38,405 bases of DNA from Clostridia bacterium (GTDB lineage: Bacteria > Bacillota > Clostridia > TANB77 > UBA1234), in the NCBI GenBank assembly GCA_017462965.1, contig JAFTQC010000009.1, forward strand, positions 1-38,405. Direction: 5' to 3'. The translations under genes and the position numbers were made by a program. The notes under the pieces were generated by a model. That model saw only the letters and a program-made list of their open reading frames with translations, was not told the origin of the DNA and ran no database searches. This document shows, in pieces, positions 8,058 through 16,457 of this stretch (within the stretch, counting starts at the first letter, position 1; each line of letters starts with the position of its first letter).

Positions 8058-8439
8058 GGCAAAACAATAAAAGAATCACCAACATTTCTGCTGATGACTC
8101 AAAACTTCAACAATATTTACTTGTATCTTCTCATAAGTGCTATTTTCTCAAATTCCGGAAAATCCGAAAAATCAGTCTCAAAAAATGAGACTGACTTGTC
8201 CAGCGTCTCTAAAAAGAATCCAACGTCGCCTGACACTTTCCAGTGTCTCCGGACAGAGAAACCCAGTAAAATCAAGGGTTCAGAGGCTCTGTCCAAAATT
8301 TCAAAAATGTAGACTATGGTCTATGTAATTGGACTGCGAAAGAAACAGGATACGCCTAAAGTTGTATACTTTATGCTGGAAACTTCACGCCCAGGGCGTT
8401 CACTTTAGGGTTCCCCTAAGACCCGAATAATGGTCAGAA
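8058..8439. other. gene-free, densely folded stretch between the recombination module and the defence operon
   Basis: No convincing coding region is seen. Inverted repeats follow each other closely: 8172-8180/8186-8194 (9 bp), 8232-8237/8242-8247 (6 bp, 4-nt loop), 8251-8258/8287-8294 (GGACAGAG with its complement, enclosing a nested AACCC/GGGTT stem at 8260-8264/8276-8280), 8310-8314/8319-8323, 8387-8391/8395-8399 (ACGCC/GGCGT) and 8405-8410/8414-8419 (TTAGGG/CCCTAA). This could be a structured RNA, an origin-type region or a relic of one. Which of these is unknown. Confidence 0.45.
8166..8194 (-). terminator. rho-independent terminator (minus strand)
   Basis: A perfect 9-bp stem (TCAGTCTCA with its complement) closes a 5-nt T loop and is followed on the minus strand by TTTTTCGG. 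It would stop transcription arriving from the defence operon side before it enters the orf-xis-int group, or attenuate a leader transcript. Confidence 0.6.
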
Positions 8440-8478
8440 AAAGGAAAAACCACTTTTGGTCACGATGACCAAAAGTGG
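8440..8478 (-). terminator. rho-independent terminator of the DISARM-like operon
   Basis: A 13-bp perfect stem (CCACTTTTGGTCA with its complement, 8450-8462 and 8466-8478) has a 3-nt loop and is followed on the minus strand by TTTTTCC and a second T run. It lies 47 bp beyond the stop of the DUF262 gene, the last gene of the operon. Confidence 0.85.
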
Positions 8479-8496
8479 CTTAGAATGTTGGTTTGG

Positions 8497-8523
8497 AACT
8501 TTTGGTCATCATGACCAGAAGTT
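8497..8523. repeat. second TTTTGGTCA hairpin directly after the DUF262 stop codon
   Basis: Arms AACTTTTGGTCA (8497-8508) and TGACCAGAAGTT (8512-8523) pair with one mismatch around a 3-nt loop. The stem shares its central sequence with the terminator 35 bp away, so the two hairpins are near duplicates. It may stabilise the 3' end of the mRNA or bind a protein that recognises GGTCA-TGACC. Confidence 0.65.
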
Positions 8524-8524
8524 A

Positions 8525-10267
8525 TTAAACTGTCAATTGATTCAATTCAAGATATTCTATAAATGCATCTATGATTTCTTTCTTACGGCTAATTATATTT
8601 GATTCTGCAAAATCATCTTGCTTGATAGCCATTTCAGCCAGTTCAACAATTTTTGTTCCGTCCTTAACTTTTCCCTTATCATTCGTAAAACCTATGTAAT
8701 ACTTTTTCTTATCTGTAAAACGATAATCCGATGCTCTAATATTAATACTCTTCTCTAAAAGAGCCTTGTTTCCTAATGACTCTAAGCTATTTTTATTAGT
8801 AAGACTTCTCTCGTTTTCCTGTCTTTTTCGTGAAAATATATGTTCTATTTCAAGTGTTACATCTAGCGGGATTAACTGCTGTTTTTCCTCGTTGTAAGCC
8901 CACCATGCCAGCATAGATTTAGTTATAGGCCGTCCATTCGTAAATACATAGTTTTCAATCACATTGCGTACTGCTGCAACATCAAATTTATATTCAGAAA
9001 AGTCTACAGGACGCTCATTTACTATTTCTATCATTTCAGGGTATGCTGGACTTCTAAGTGCATTAACACCTGGTCTCATAAATGCATAAGTCCATATAAA
9101 TGCTGTGATTTTATTTAAAAAATCATAAAATGCTTGATCCTCCAACATGTTATCACTGTTTTTATACTGCATAAAATAAACTGACACTAAGTATGTCCAC
9201 ATCCCATTTGGCGCGTAATTTAAAACAGCCAATCTTCGGAGTATTCTGTCAGAAAAAACCGTATCATCCTGACAATATATGCATTTCCAGAACAATAACA
9301 ATTTTTCAAGATTATCTAACGTTTCCTCTCTTTTTAAAATAGCGTATTTATCCTTTTCATAGAATTTACGTAACGCCTCTGTTGTTGTAAGCTTTATTCC
9401 TTGTTTTGCTCTCTCATAATACATGTACCTAGTAAAAAGTTCATCCATAGGTGAACCTGACGGCGCCTCAAAAATATCTTCACATACAACTTCTATTTCT
9501 TTCCAGCGTTTTATAAACTCTTCTTTTCTACCTTGATCTGAGTAATATTTATAAAACTGTGCTTTAAATATATCTGTATCAGATAATGGTTTACCTCTAT
9601 CATTCAGCGTAGAGAATATTCTCAATGCAGTATCTTGTGACTCAGCCTCAATTGGCAACAAAATACAATTATTCAATATTCTAGTAGGTAAGTACGCAAA
9701 ATACGACGGATACTCTGATAAAAACTCGTTTATTTTTTCTTGAAAAAATCTATAAGTCTTTGCATATCGACTCTTCTGAGAAGCATCAACATTTCCTGTC
9801 TTTAAAATGGAAAGAAATTCTTCCTTATCTTCATCCGTAGATACTTCTGAATCAATTTTTAATTTATTTTTATCAGGATTACCAAACTCGTCCGTCTTCC
9901 ATATACACTTTGCAATATCATCACTTGTACTAATTGCATTTGCATCCTTCATATTACCAAACTTAGAGAAAAATGCACGTAACAAAAGCATAAGCGTAGT
10001 TAACCTTTGTTGACCGTCTATAATCTCTAATTTACCATTGTTATTTTTAAAGGTAACAATAGGACCAAGAAAATATTCATCTTCTTCACTGTTAAAACGT
10101 GTATAATCATTTTCAGGGAATGCAAATGCAAATATATCGTCCCAAAGAGTCTGGCACTCTGCTTCTCCCCATGCATAAGGTCTCTGATAATCTGGGATTA
10201 GAAAATCTGATCGTTTATTAGAAAATAACTCTTTTATTGTTTGTTGATCGATATTTAACTTTGACAT
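8525..10267 (-). CDS. DUF262/DUF1524 protein (GmrSD-like type IV restriction nuclease)
   Basis: A 580-residue protein with an N-terminal DUF262 domain (IPDYQRPYAWGEAE at 24-37; IIDGQQRLTTLMLL, with DGQQR at 84-88, the ParB/Srx-like NTPase motif) and a C-terminal DUF1524 HNH nuclease (LEIEHIF, His476; then LGNKALLEKSIN). This is the GmrS-GmrD fusion architecture, whose known members cut DNA carrying modified cytosines or other modifications using NTP. The frame opens 7 codons earlier, but AAAGGAG sits 6 nt before the ATG at 10267. It is the last gene of the operon, 37 nt after the small gene. Its presence beside two methyltransferases implies that it must tolerate the host modifications made by this locus. 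Specificity is unknown. Confidence 0.85.
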   Translation of the reverse strand: MSKLNIDQQTIKELFSNKRSDFLIPDYQRPYAWGEAECQTLWDDIFAFAFPENDYTRFNSEEDEYFLGPIVTFKNNNGKLEIIDGQQRLTTLMLLLRAFFSKFGNMKDANAISTSDDIAKCIWKTDEFGNPDKNKLKIDSEVSTDEDKEEFLSILKTGNVDASQKSRYAKTYRFFQEKINEFLSEYPSYFAYLPTRILNNCILLPIEAESQDTALRIFSTLNDRGKPLSDTDIFKAQFYKYYSDQGRKEEFIKRWKEIEVVCEDIFEAPSGSPMDELFTRYMYYERAKQGIKLTTTEALRKFYEKDKYAILKREETLDNLEKLLLFWKCIYCQDDTVFSDRILRRLAVLNYAPNGMWTYLVSVYFMQYKNSDNMLEDQAFYDFLNKITAFIWTYAFMRPGVNALRSPAYPEMIEIVNERPVDFSEYKFDVAAVRNVIENYVFTNGRPITKSMLAWWAYNEEKQQLIPLDVTLEIEHIFSRKRQENERSLTNKNSLESLGNKALLEKSINIRASDYRFTDKKKYYIGFTNDKGKVKDGTKIVELAEMAIKQDDFAESNIISRKKEIIDAFIEYLELNQLTV

Positions 10268-10304
10268 ATAACTCTCCTTTGTGAACAAAATATTGATACG
10301 TTTA

Positions 10305-10523
10305 TTACAGATTGAATTCTTTACTTAAAATATCTACTAATTCTTTTGCTCTTTCTTTATCAAACTGAATCGTTTGTTTTGCGCTTGATGAACTTCCCTC
10401 TGAGCCATATGTCTGAATCTGGAATAATTTTTCGCCAGCTATAATTGTTGTCGAATATGTAGTTTCTCTTACTTCTTGCTTTCTAAAGTTTCTTGCTTCC
10501 TTCTCCCATTTGTTTACAAACAT
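10305..10523 (-). CDS. 72-residue conserved-looking small protein
   Basis: A small acidic/basic mixed protein with two apparent beta strands (TTYSTTIIAGEKLFQIQTYG), a Ser-rich turn and a C-terminal helix (FDKERAKELVDILSKEFNL). I do not recognise a named domain, though I have an impression of similar short proteins beside restriction genes. The ATG at 10523 follows GGAGGG. It sits 10 nt after drmC and 37 nt before the DUF262 gene, in the same direction, so it is cotranslated with defence proteins. It could be a structural subunit, a regulator or an inhibitor of the nearby nuclease; nothing in the sequence decides. Confidence 0.7.
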   Translation of the reverse strand: MFVNKWEKEARNFRKQEVRETTYSTTIIAGEKLFQIQTYGSEGSSSSAKQTIQFDKERAKELVDILSKEFNL

Positions 10524-10533
10524 TTCTTCCCTC

Positions 10534-11223
10534 CTATATTTGACTAAATACCTTCATCCTTTTTAATTCTTTTAGCAGTTCCTCAATCTGTTTTGCTTTT
10601 TCTTCAGATTTAAGCAGAATACCCATTTCAATATTTCCCTGCATTCCATGATATGACAAATTTGCAGACGACACCAACGATACTTTTTTATCAACAACAA
10701 GTATTTTGGCATGAAGAGCTGCCATCTTATCCTCTGAATCTTTCTGATACTCATATATTCTTAAAAATTTACTTTTGTACGCTAGTAACCGTTCCAAAAC
10801 TAACTTTTGTTTTTCTAAATCATTTACATATAATGTCACATATACACCTTGTTGACTTTTTCTTATAATTACATCCAGCATTTCTGTAAAGAAATCTGAT
10901 ATTGAGTATCCTGTTATTGTAATACTCCTCGTTGCTTCTTTTACAAGAGAATATATAACATCCTTTGTTTTACGCGACTTCACCTTGAACGAATCTGGAG
11001 AAGTAATCACCAACTCTGCACTTTCACTGTGTTCTAAGCTATACATTTTTACACACAATGATAAAATGTCCATTATTTCCTCTTCTGAACAATTTTCAAA
11101 ATGCTTCTTTAATTCAATAATAATACTTTGAAAAATTTCATCATTTTCACGGATGCTGTAATCTCTTACAGCATCCGCAATCAAACCTACAAAATAGTCG
11201 ATTTTTATACTTGTATTCCGCAT
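10534..11223 (-). CDS. drmC: DISARM DrmC-like phospholipase D family protein
   Basis: A 229-residue protein with one PLD HKD motif: His171, Lys173 and Asp178 in HAKILVVD, followed by SSANLSYHGMQGNIEMGILL, the usual second half of the motif. The N-terminal 85 residues are helical, as in DrmC. PLD nucleases with one HKD motif act as dimers. In characterised DISARM systems DrmC is present but has been reported as dispensable for defence. The ATG at 11223 overlaps the end of drmB by 19 nt, giving tight translational coupling. Confidence 0.85.
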   Translation of the reverse strand: MRNTSIKIDYFVGLIADAVRDYSIRENDEIFQSIIIELKKHFENCSEEEIMDILSLCVKMYSLEHSESAELVITSPDSFKVKSRKTKDVIYSLVKEATRSITITGYSISDFFTEMLDVIIRKSQQGVYVTLYVNDLEKQKLVLERLLAYKSKFLRIYEYQKDSEDKMAALHAKILVVDKKVSLVSSANLSYHGMQGNIEMGILLKSEEKAKQIEELLKELKRMKVFSQI

Positions 11224-12968
11224 AAATCTTTCACCAATTCTCTAAAATAACCCATTTCTTCATGTTCAGGCACCGGCACTACTAATGCTCGATCCAATAG
11301 ACGATTACCATTTTCGCATGCAGTTTCAGATATCATTGTACATGAATGACAAGCTGCTCCGTTAAGCCTATCGCTTGTTGGATTTTTCATAAAGCACTCC
11401 GGATCAGTCGTACATGTAAGACCATTTTCAAGCGCACTCTTCAACAAAGGAATCAATTTATTCATACCACCCAATTCAACTAAACCGCCAAGAGAACCTT
11501 CTTTATCAGCGGCACCAGTGTATATCAATATGCCACACATATTTTCACTACTATAGATTCTCTCATGCAATGCTGAAGACGAATATCCTGATTGCATAGA
11601 CATTTCTTTTATTAACATATGTGATAAAGTATGTAACAAAACATATTCTGCATTTCTTATTTTATAATTTTGCCATCCTTTTTTATCACAGTATGAAGCA
11701 TAGCATTGTGCATATTTATTAGATCGTTCTTTAACCTTCTCTATTTGAAGCCATGAATTAATGGTATTTCTGTTGAGTTCTATAAATACACCCTCACCGT
11801 TTATCTCTACAGCTGGCAGCCATTTTTCACCAGAACCAGATTTCAGTTTTACAACATGTGCCTGCTCGTCAATTTCCGGTTCAGGGACTTCCAATCTTGT
11901 AAATCCTGTCAAAACTCTTACTTCTCTCAAACGATGAATCTTAATAACTCTAGAAATGTACGGTTTTAAATTCTCAACTAAACTTACTTCCTCTGCCTTA
12001 AAATATTTCACGTCATGTTGATACTCTACGTCCTCATGATGGGTAATTGCAGCATATTCCATTTCTTTCAATTCTGTAAATTCTTTAATATTCTTACTTA
12101 ATCTTTCATAAGCTTCTAAAAACTCATCCTTCGAATACTTATCCGCGAAATACTTACCATACGCAAACTCTAATCCTGCTTCTTCACCCATAGCTTCAAC
12201 CAACGTTTCGATTGTCGCACGTTGAGCACCCATAATGTCATTAATTGGATTGGTCCATGGTGGGATAGAAATTGCATTCTTGGTAACTGCAAAGTATACA
12301 TTTGATGCACCTCTTTGGCTTGGTACAACGTCCTTTTTACATATCTTTGGTTTACCACCCGGTCTATGCGGATGATTTCCAGAACAATTAAGGCCTGAAA
12401 ACTTATCCTTCTGCATTGCACCTGACATGACACGCTTTGCACCACACGAACATTCAACCAAAAGTTCTGCTAGTGACGATGTATTACCCATGGATTTCAG
12501 ATACATATCCTCTTTACAGCTTGTTTCACCATGATGTACCCACCAACGCCAAGGAAAGTCATCCATATGTCCATCTTCACACACTGTAATAAATCTAGAT
12601 GGATATGCTGGAAATCCACATTTAGGACACTTAACTTCTCCCTGTTCATTTTTGTATTGTTCAATGTCAAAATAATCTCTCATGTCAAACAAGTACTTAC
12701 AAGAACCTTTGGAACATACATGGTAATAAGGAAATGAAATTACTGGAACATCTTCTTTTCCACCCGTTTTAGGCATAAAAAACTTTCTTACATTCATATA
12801 GTTGGCAAGACGAGCATCTCTGATTTCCTTGCCAATATTATCATTTGTCCAGTACTCAATATCTAACACCGTAAGAGAATCATTCACAGCATCCATAATT
12901 GAGCCTGGTCCGTATGTAGTTATTAATTGATTAGGACGTATTTCTCCTAATTTTTTATAAAAATTCAT
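11205..12968 (-). CDS. drmB: DISARM DrmB (DUF1998 protein)
   Basis: A 587-residue protein. The N-terminus, IRPNQLITTYGPGSIMDAVN, is the typical DrmB start. Cys pairs (CSKGSC, CPKCGF, CSCGAKR) suggest zinc ribbons around residues 80-190. The C-terminal DUF1998 domain includes LLHTLSHMLIKEMSMQSGYS, GILIYTGAADKEGSLGGLVE and a Cys cluster, CFMK followed by CHSCTM. In DISARM, DrmA and DrmB form a complex that loads on DNA with a 5' overhang. The start is the ATG at 12968, preceded by GGAGGGG; it overlaps the drmA stop as TGATG, so the partners are translationally coupled. Confidence 0.92.
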   Translation of the reverse strand: MNFYKKLGEIRPNQLITTYGPGSIMDAVNDSLTVLDIEYWTNDNIGKEIRDARLANYMNVRKFFMPKTGGKEDVPVISFPYYHVCSKGSCKYLFDMRDYFDIEQYKNEQGEVKCPKCGFPAYPSRFITVCEDGHMDDFPWRWWVHHGETSCKEDMYLKSMGNTSSLAELLVECSCGAKRVMSGAMQKDKFSGLNCSGNHPHRPGGKPKICKKDVVPSQRGASNVYFAVTKNAISIPPWTNPINDIMGAQRATIETLVEAMGEEAGLEFAYGKYFADKYSKDEFLEAYERLSKNIKEFTELKEMEYAAITHHEDVEYQHDVKYFKAEEVSLVENLKPYISRVIKIHRLREVRVLTGFTRLEVPEPEIDEQAHVVKLKSGSGEKWLPAVEINGEGVFIELNRNTINSWLQIEKVKERSNKYAQCYASYCDKKGWQNYKIRNAEYVLLHTLSHMLIKEMSMQSGYSSSALHERIYSSENMCGILIYTGAADKEGSLGGLVELGGMNKLIPLLKSALENGLTCTTDPECFMKNPTSDRLNGAACHSCTMISETACENGNRLLDRALVVPVPEHEEMGYFRELVKDLCGIQV

Positions 12969-15900
12969 CAGATCCCCTCCCAATAAAATACTGTTGATGA
13001 TTGTTCAACATCACGCATCGAGCTTAATGTTGGTTTTTCTTTATCCGCATAATATTCCCCGAAATACGTTAACAATCTCTTTTTATCTTCCGCCACAGAT
13101 GGAACAAAATAGTACAATTTCTCACTTTTCGCAATATTTTTCCATGTATTAATGAATGACTCTATTTCCTCTTCAGTATTCGCATACGAAGATGGTGCTA
13201 TAGTTTTTACACGCTCTAAAATCATATTTTTGATCTCTTTCACCTGTAAATCAGTCAAATCATTAATGCATGATGCTCCACTATTGTCTGCCATTAGCTC
13301 TATCTGCAATCTAAGCAATGATACAACTAATGCATGCAAAACCCTATCTCGTGCACGAGCTGCAAATGGAGTTGCTGTCGTTCCTTCCACATAACGATAC
13401 ATCTGAGAATGAAAACCGACAAAATTTTCATAATTAGATAAATCTCTTGGTCTATACGGGTTATATACAGTAAAAATAATGCCAGGATGTTGACGTCCCA
13501 CACGGCTTGTTGCTTGTATATACTCAGAATTTTGTTTAGGTTGGCCTACAACAGACATTAATCCTAATCTATCTACATCCATTCCTACTGCAATCATATT
13601 AGTTGCTATTACCACATCATAGCAGTCTTGTTTTATTTTTTCCTTGTTATAAGGAATTGCCAATTTCTCTAAAACTTGAGCTATTTCCCATGAAGGAATT
13701 CTCGATGTTATCTCTTTCTTTCCATCAATCCCAATATATCGTTGCTCTATACTACCATACTTATTTTTCACTACACGGATTCTACTAGCGATGTCGTCGT
13801 CAAGAAGTCTTACCGCACCTCCTAACTCTCTAATACTGTTAAAATATCCGATAAGCGTATAATACGGGTCAACATAATCTTCATATTCTGGATCTTTTGC
13901 TAAATCAAAAGTCTTTTGCAAAATAATAGAATATAAACGAATCAAAGTTGTTTTTACAGATTGACCACTAGCACAAATACCCACATATTGTCTAAATGGT
14001 TTTTTCCCTTGTTGTAGCATTTCATATATGTCATCATCTGATGAAATACCCAGATCTTTATCCGGCAGTGGAACTTCTTTGATAAAAAAGGAATCTCTTG
14101 TATCAAATCCGCTTGGTGGAAATTGAGCAAAATCTTCACGACCATATAAATATTTTATCTGCTCGCTTGCATTCTTTATGGTGGCAGTTGATACAACATA
14201 TTTAGGCTTTATTTTTTTACCATTTTTTTGTGCACAACACATCTCTTCTACAACAGTTTCATATCCACCATATATAGTACCTAACGGACCAGTAATCAAA
14301 TGCAACTCGTCCTGAATAATAAGTTCTGGTGGATAAAACGCTTTACAAGACTTCACTTCTGCTTTCACTAAACCATATGCATTATCTGCTCGATGAGTAG
14401 TTGGGTGCTTTTCACCTACTGCCAAAAAACCACATCTTGAACAATGTCTATTTGTTCTACCAAACAATAATCCAACTTGTTCAGACCATGGCAATCTAGC
14501 AAACTTATCAACTGTAGAAATAATAACTGTAGGGCACTTCGCATATATCTCTTCATCTACAAGATATACAGGTATTGTTCTCCCTTTTGATTTCTCGAAA
14601 TAGCAGTTTCTATCCGCACAATGAATATTTACAAATCTACCTTTTTCATTGATTTCATATTCATCTTTTGTTATTTTCTTTCCACAATATGGACACTTTA
14701 TTATTTGTTTTGTTAGCTTGCGAATAAACTCCTTTTTCTTAAACTGGTCCGTGTCGCTATACTCACTAAATTTGTTTGGTGTAACATTGCCGCCAACCCA
14801 GAAGCCTATCGTAATCCTTTCATTACCATATAGTTCCGGATTTTTTTCACGCAATTGCTCCATTGCAACAATCAATCGCATCAATCTATCTCTCTGTTGA
14901 GTAGTTAACAAGCGCAATGTATAACGCAAAAATACTGTTACGCCACCGTCCTTTTCATATTCAGTTTCTTCTGATGCAGTTAATCTACGATATGCAATCG
15001 TAAAGGCAATTAAGCCAAGATATGCTTCTGTTTTACCGCCGCCAGTAGGGAAATAAAGCAAATCTACAATTTCTCGTTCTACCGATTCTCCATCAATTAT
15101 TCCATATAAATTCAAAAGTACAAATGCAATCTGGAATGGTCTCCATTCGCTATGATCTTGCTTACGACCTTTTTCCGGAACGTCTCTCATATAATCTCTC
15201 AAACTACATGGTACGTCATTTCCATAATCCCTGGAAAAGGATGTAATACTTCTTTGAAGATACATAGCTTGATTCATAAACGTAAATGCTTGGAAAACTT
15301 TCTCATCCTTTTCAATCAAATCTATTCCTTTGTTCATACGACGATTTGCTTCTTTGCATTTATCTATAATAGCTTGTCCTGTCAATGCAAAATGGCTATT
15401 CTGCATCTCTGCATTATTTACTAATTCACGGCTAATCCAAGTCCCATAACAGTCTGTCAATGCACGCAACATATCGACGGTCTCTGCCTTCTTTTTAGGC
15501 GTTCCCATACGCAACATTGAAAATGCATGTTCTGGCATTTCTTCTATCTGAGCACTTACACTTGGAATTTCATAATCTGGAATAAATGACGTCCTAACGC
15601 ATGTTGCATTAACTTCATCAACTGACTTATCCCATACCGCTGCACATCCTCTACCTCTTGCATATACAGGTCGTCCTTTGTAATAATACTCGTCTTCCAG
15701 TTCAACCTTACGACACACAAATTCCGGAACAAAAATGGGATTCATCATGTCATCTGCAATCAGCATTTCTACTTGGAACATTACCTTCTCATACTCTTTT
15801 TCTTCACCACTAGACTTGTCATTATTATGCAAATAAACAGATACCATTTTATACCCATTATCTAACTTCATTTGCATAATATACACATACACATTGCTGT

Positions 15901-16435
15901 TGCTTTCCAGAAATAATTGTTTAGAACGTCCTATAGAAGATAAATCTATCTCAACAACATCTTCCATTGCTTCTCTGCGGTAGACCGTATGTTTCTTTTT
16001 TTTCTTATTTTCCGCATCTTCTTCTAAAGATTCGTCCACTATTTCTCCTTGCACTTGTTCCGCATAATAACGTCCCCATTTTATATAGGCATTTATGGAT
16101 GCCACATCATTCTTAATATAAAAGGACACGCCAATTGAGGAAGGCTTTTGAAAACCTCCCTTTATTCTATCCTCTGGCTCTTCCTCTTCAAAAATCGATG
16201 CTTCCATAGATTCCCCTTCAGAATCAAACTTCTTTTCTGTAAATTCTACATCAAAGTAATTCTCATCCTCTGTTACCGCTGAATCAGCTGGATACAGTAA
16301 GCCTGTAATATAACTACTGGTTGGAATCTCGTTTAAAACTTCTTCTGGTGAACCTGGTCCTATCAAATCCTGGCGCACTGCATCCAATATTTTTTGCCTA
16401 ACTATTGCATGTTTATAGTCTTTTATATCAGCCAT
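12968..16435 (-). CDS. drmA: DISARM DrmA helicase
   Basis: A 1155-residue SF2 helicase. The N-terminal ~400 residues have no simple motif, then come the DrmA hallmark WRPFQIAFVLLNL and Walker A in LLYFPTGGGKTEAYLGL (about residue 460), a DEAH-box variant in IIQDELHLITGPLGT, SAT-like VSTATIKNAS, and a C-terminal helicase lobe ending NMIAVGMDVDRLGL and YIQATSRVGRQ. A Cys cluster (CPYCGKK, then CADRNC and CSRCGF) lies between the Walker A and B motifs. With DrmB it would recognise and process invading DNA. The ATG at 16435 has GGAGGAGG 4 nt upstream; a longer frame to 16456 lacks a site. It starts 22 nt after the end of the Res-like gene. Confidence 0.93.
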   Translation of the reverse strand: MADIKDYKHAIVRQKILDAVRQDLIGPGSPEEVLNEIPTSSYITGLLYPADSAVTEDENYFDVEFTEKKFDSEGESMEASIFEEEEPEDRIKGGFQKPSSIGVSFYIKNDVASINAYIKWGRYYAEQVQGEIVDESLEEDAENKKKKKHTVYRREAMEDVVEIDLSSIGRSKQLFLESNSNVYVYIMQMKLDNGYKMVSVYLHNNDKSSGEEKEYEKVMFQVEMLIADDMMNPIFVPEFVCRKVELEDEYYYKGRPVYARGRGCAAVWDKSVDEVNATCVRTSFIPDYEIPSVSAQIEEMPEHAFSMLRMGTPKKKAETVDMLRALTDCYGTWISRELVNNAEMQNSHFALTGQAIIDKCKEANRRMNKGIDLIEKDEKVFQAFTFMNQAMYLQRSITSFSRDYGNDVPCSLRDYMRDVPEKGRKQDHSEWRPFQIAFVLLNLYGIIDGESVEREIVDLLYFPTGGGKTEAYLGLIAFTIAYRRLTASEETEYEKDGGVTVFLRYTLRLLTTQQRDRLMRLIVAMEQLREKNPELYGNERITIGFWVGGNVTPNKFSEYSDTDQFKKKEFIRKLTKQIIKCPYCGKKITKDEYEINEKGRFVNIHCADRNCYFEKSKGRTIPVYLVDEEIYAKCPTVIISTVDKFARLPWSEQVGLLFGRTNRHCSRCGFLAVGEKHPTTHRADNAYGLVKAEVKSCKAFYPPELIIQDELHLITGPLGTIYGGYETVVEEMCCAQKNGKKIKPKYVVSTATIKNASEQIKYLYGREDFAQFPPSGFDTRDSFFIKEVPLPDKDLGISSDDDIYEMLQQGKKPFRQYVGICASGQSVKTTLIRLYSIILQKTFDLAKDPEYEDYVDPYYTLIGYFNSIRELGGAVRLLDDDIASRIRVVKNKYGSIEQRYIGIDGKKEITSRIPSWEIAQVLEKLAIPYNKEKIKQDCYDVVIATNMIAVGMDVDRLGLMSVVGQPKQNSEYIQATSRVGRQHPGIIFTVYNPYRPRDLSNYENFVGFHSQMYRYVEGTTATPFAARARDRVLHALVVSLLRLQIELMADNSGASCINDLTDLQVKEIKNMILERVKTIAPSSYANTEEEIESFINTWKNIAKSEKLYYFVPSVAEDKKRLLTYFGEYYADKEKPTLSSMRDVEQSSTVFYWEGI

Positions 16436-16457
16436 ATAACCTCCTCCAGCCAACACG

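Noticed and set aside
8025-8312. Plus-strand 95-codon open frame in the hairpin-rich gap
   Set aside because: It starts with TTG and has no convincing ribosome binding site, composition is Ser/Lys low-complexity, and it runs through several inverted repeats; the stretch is better explained as structured non-coding DNA.
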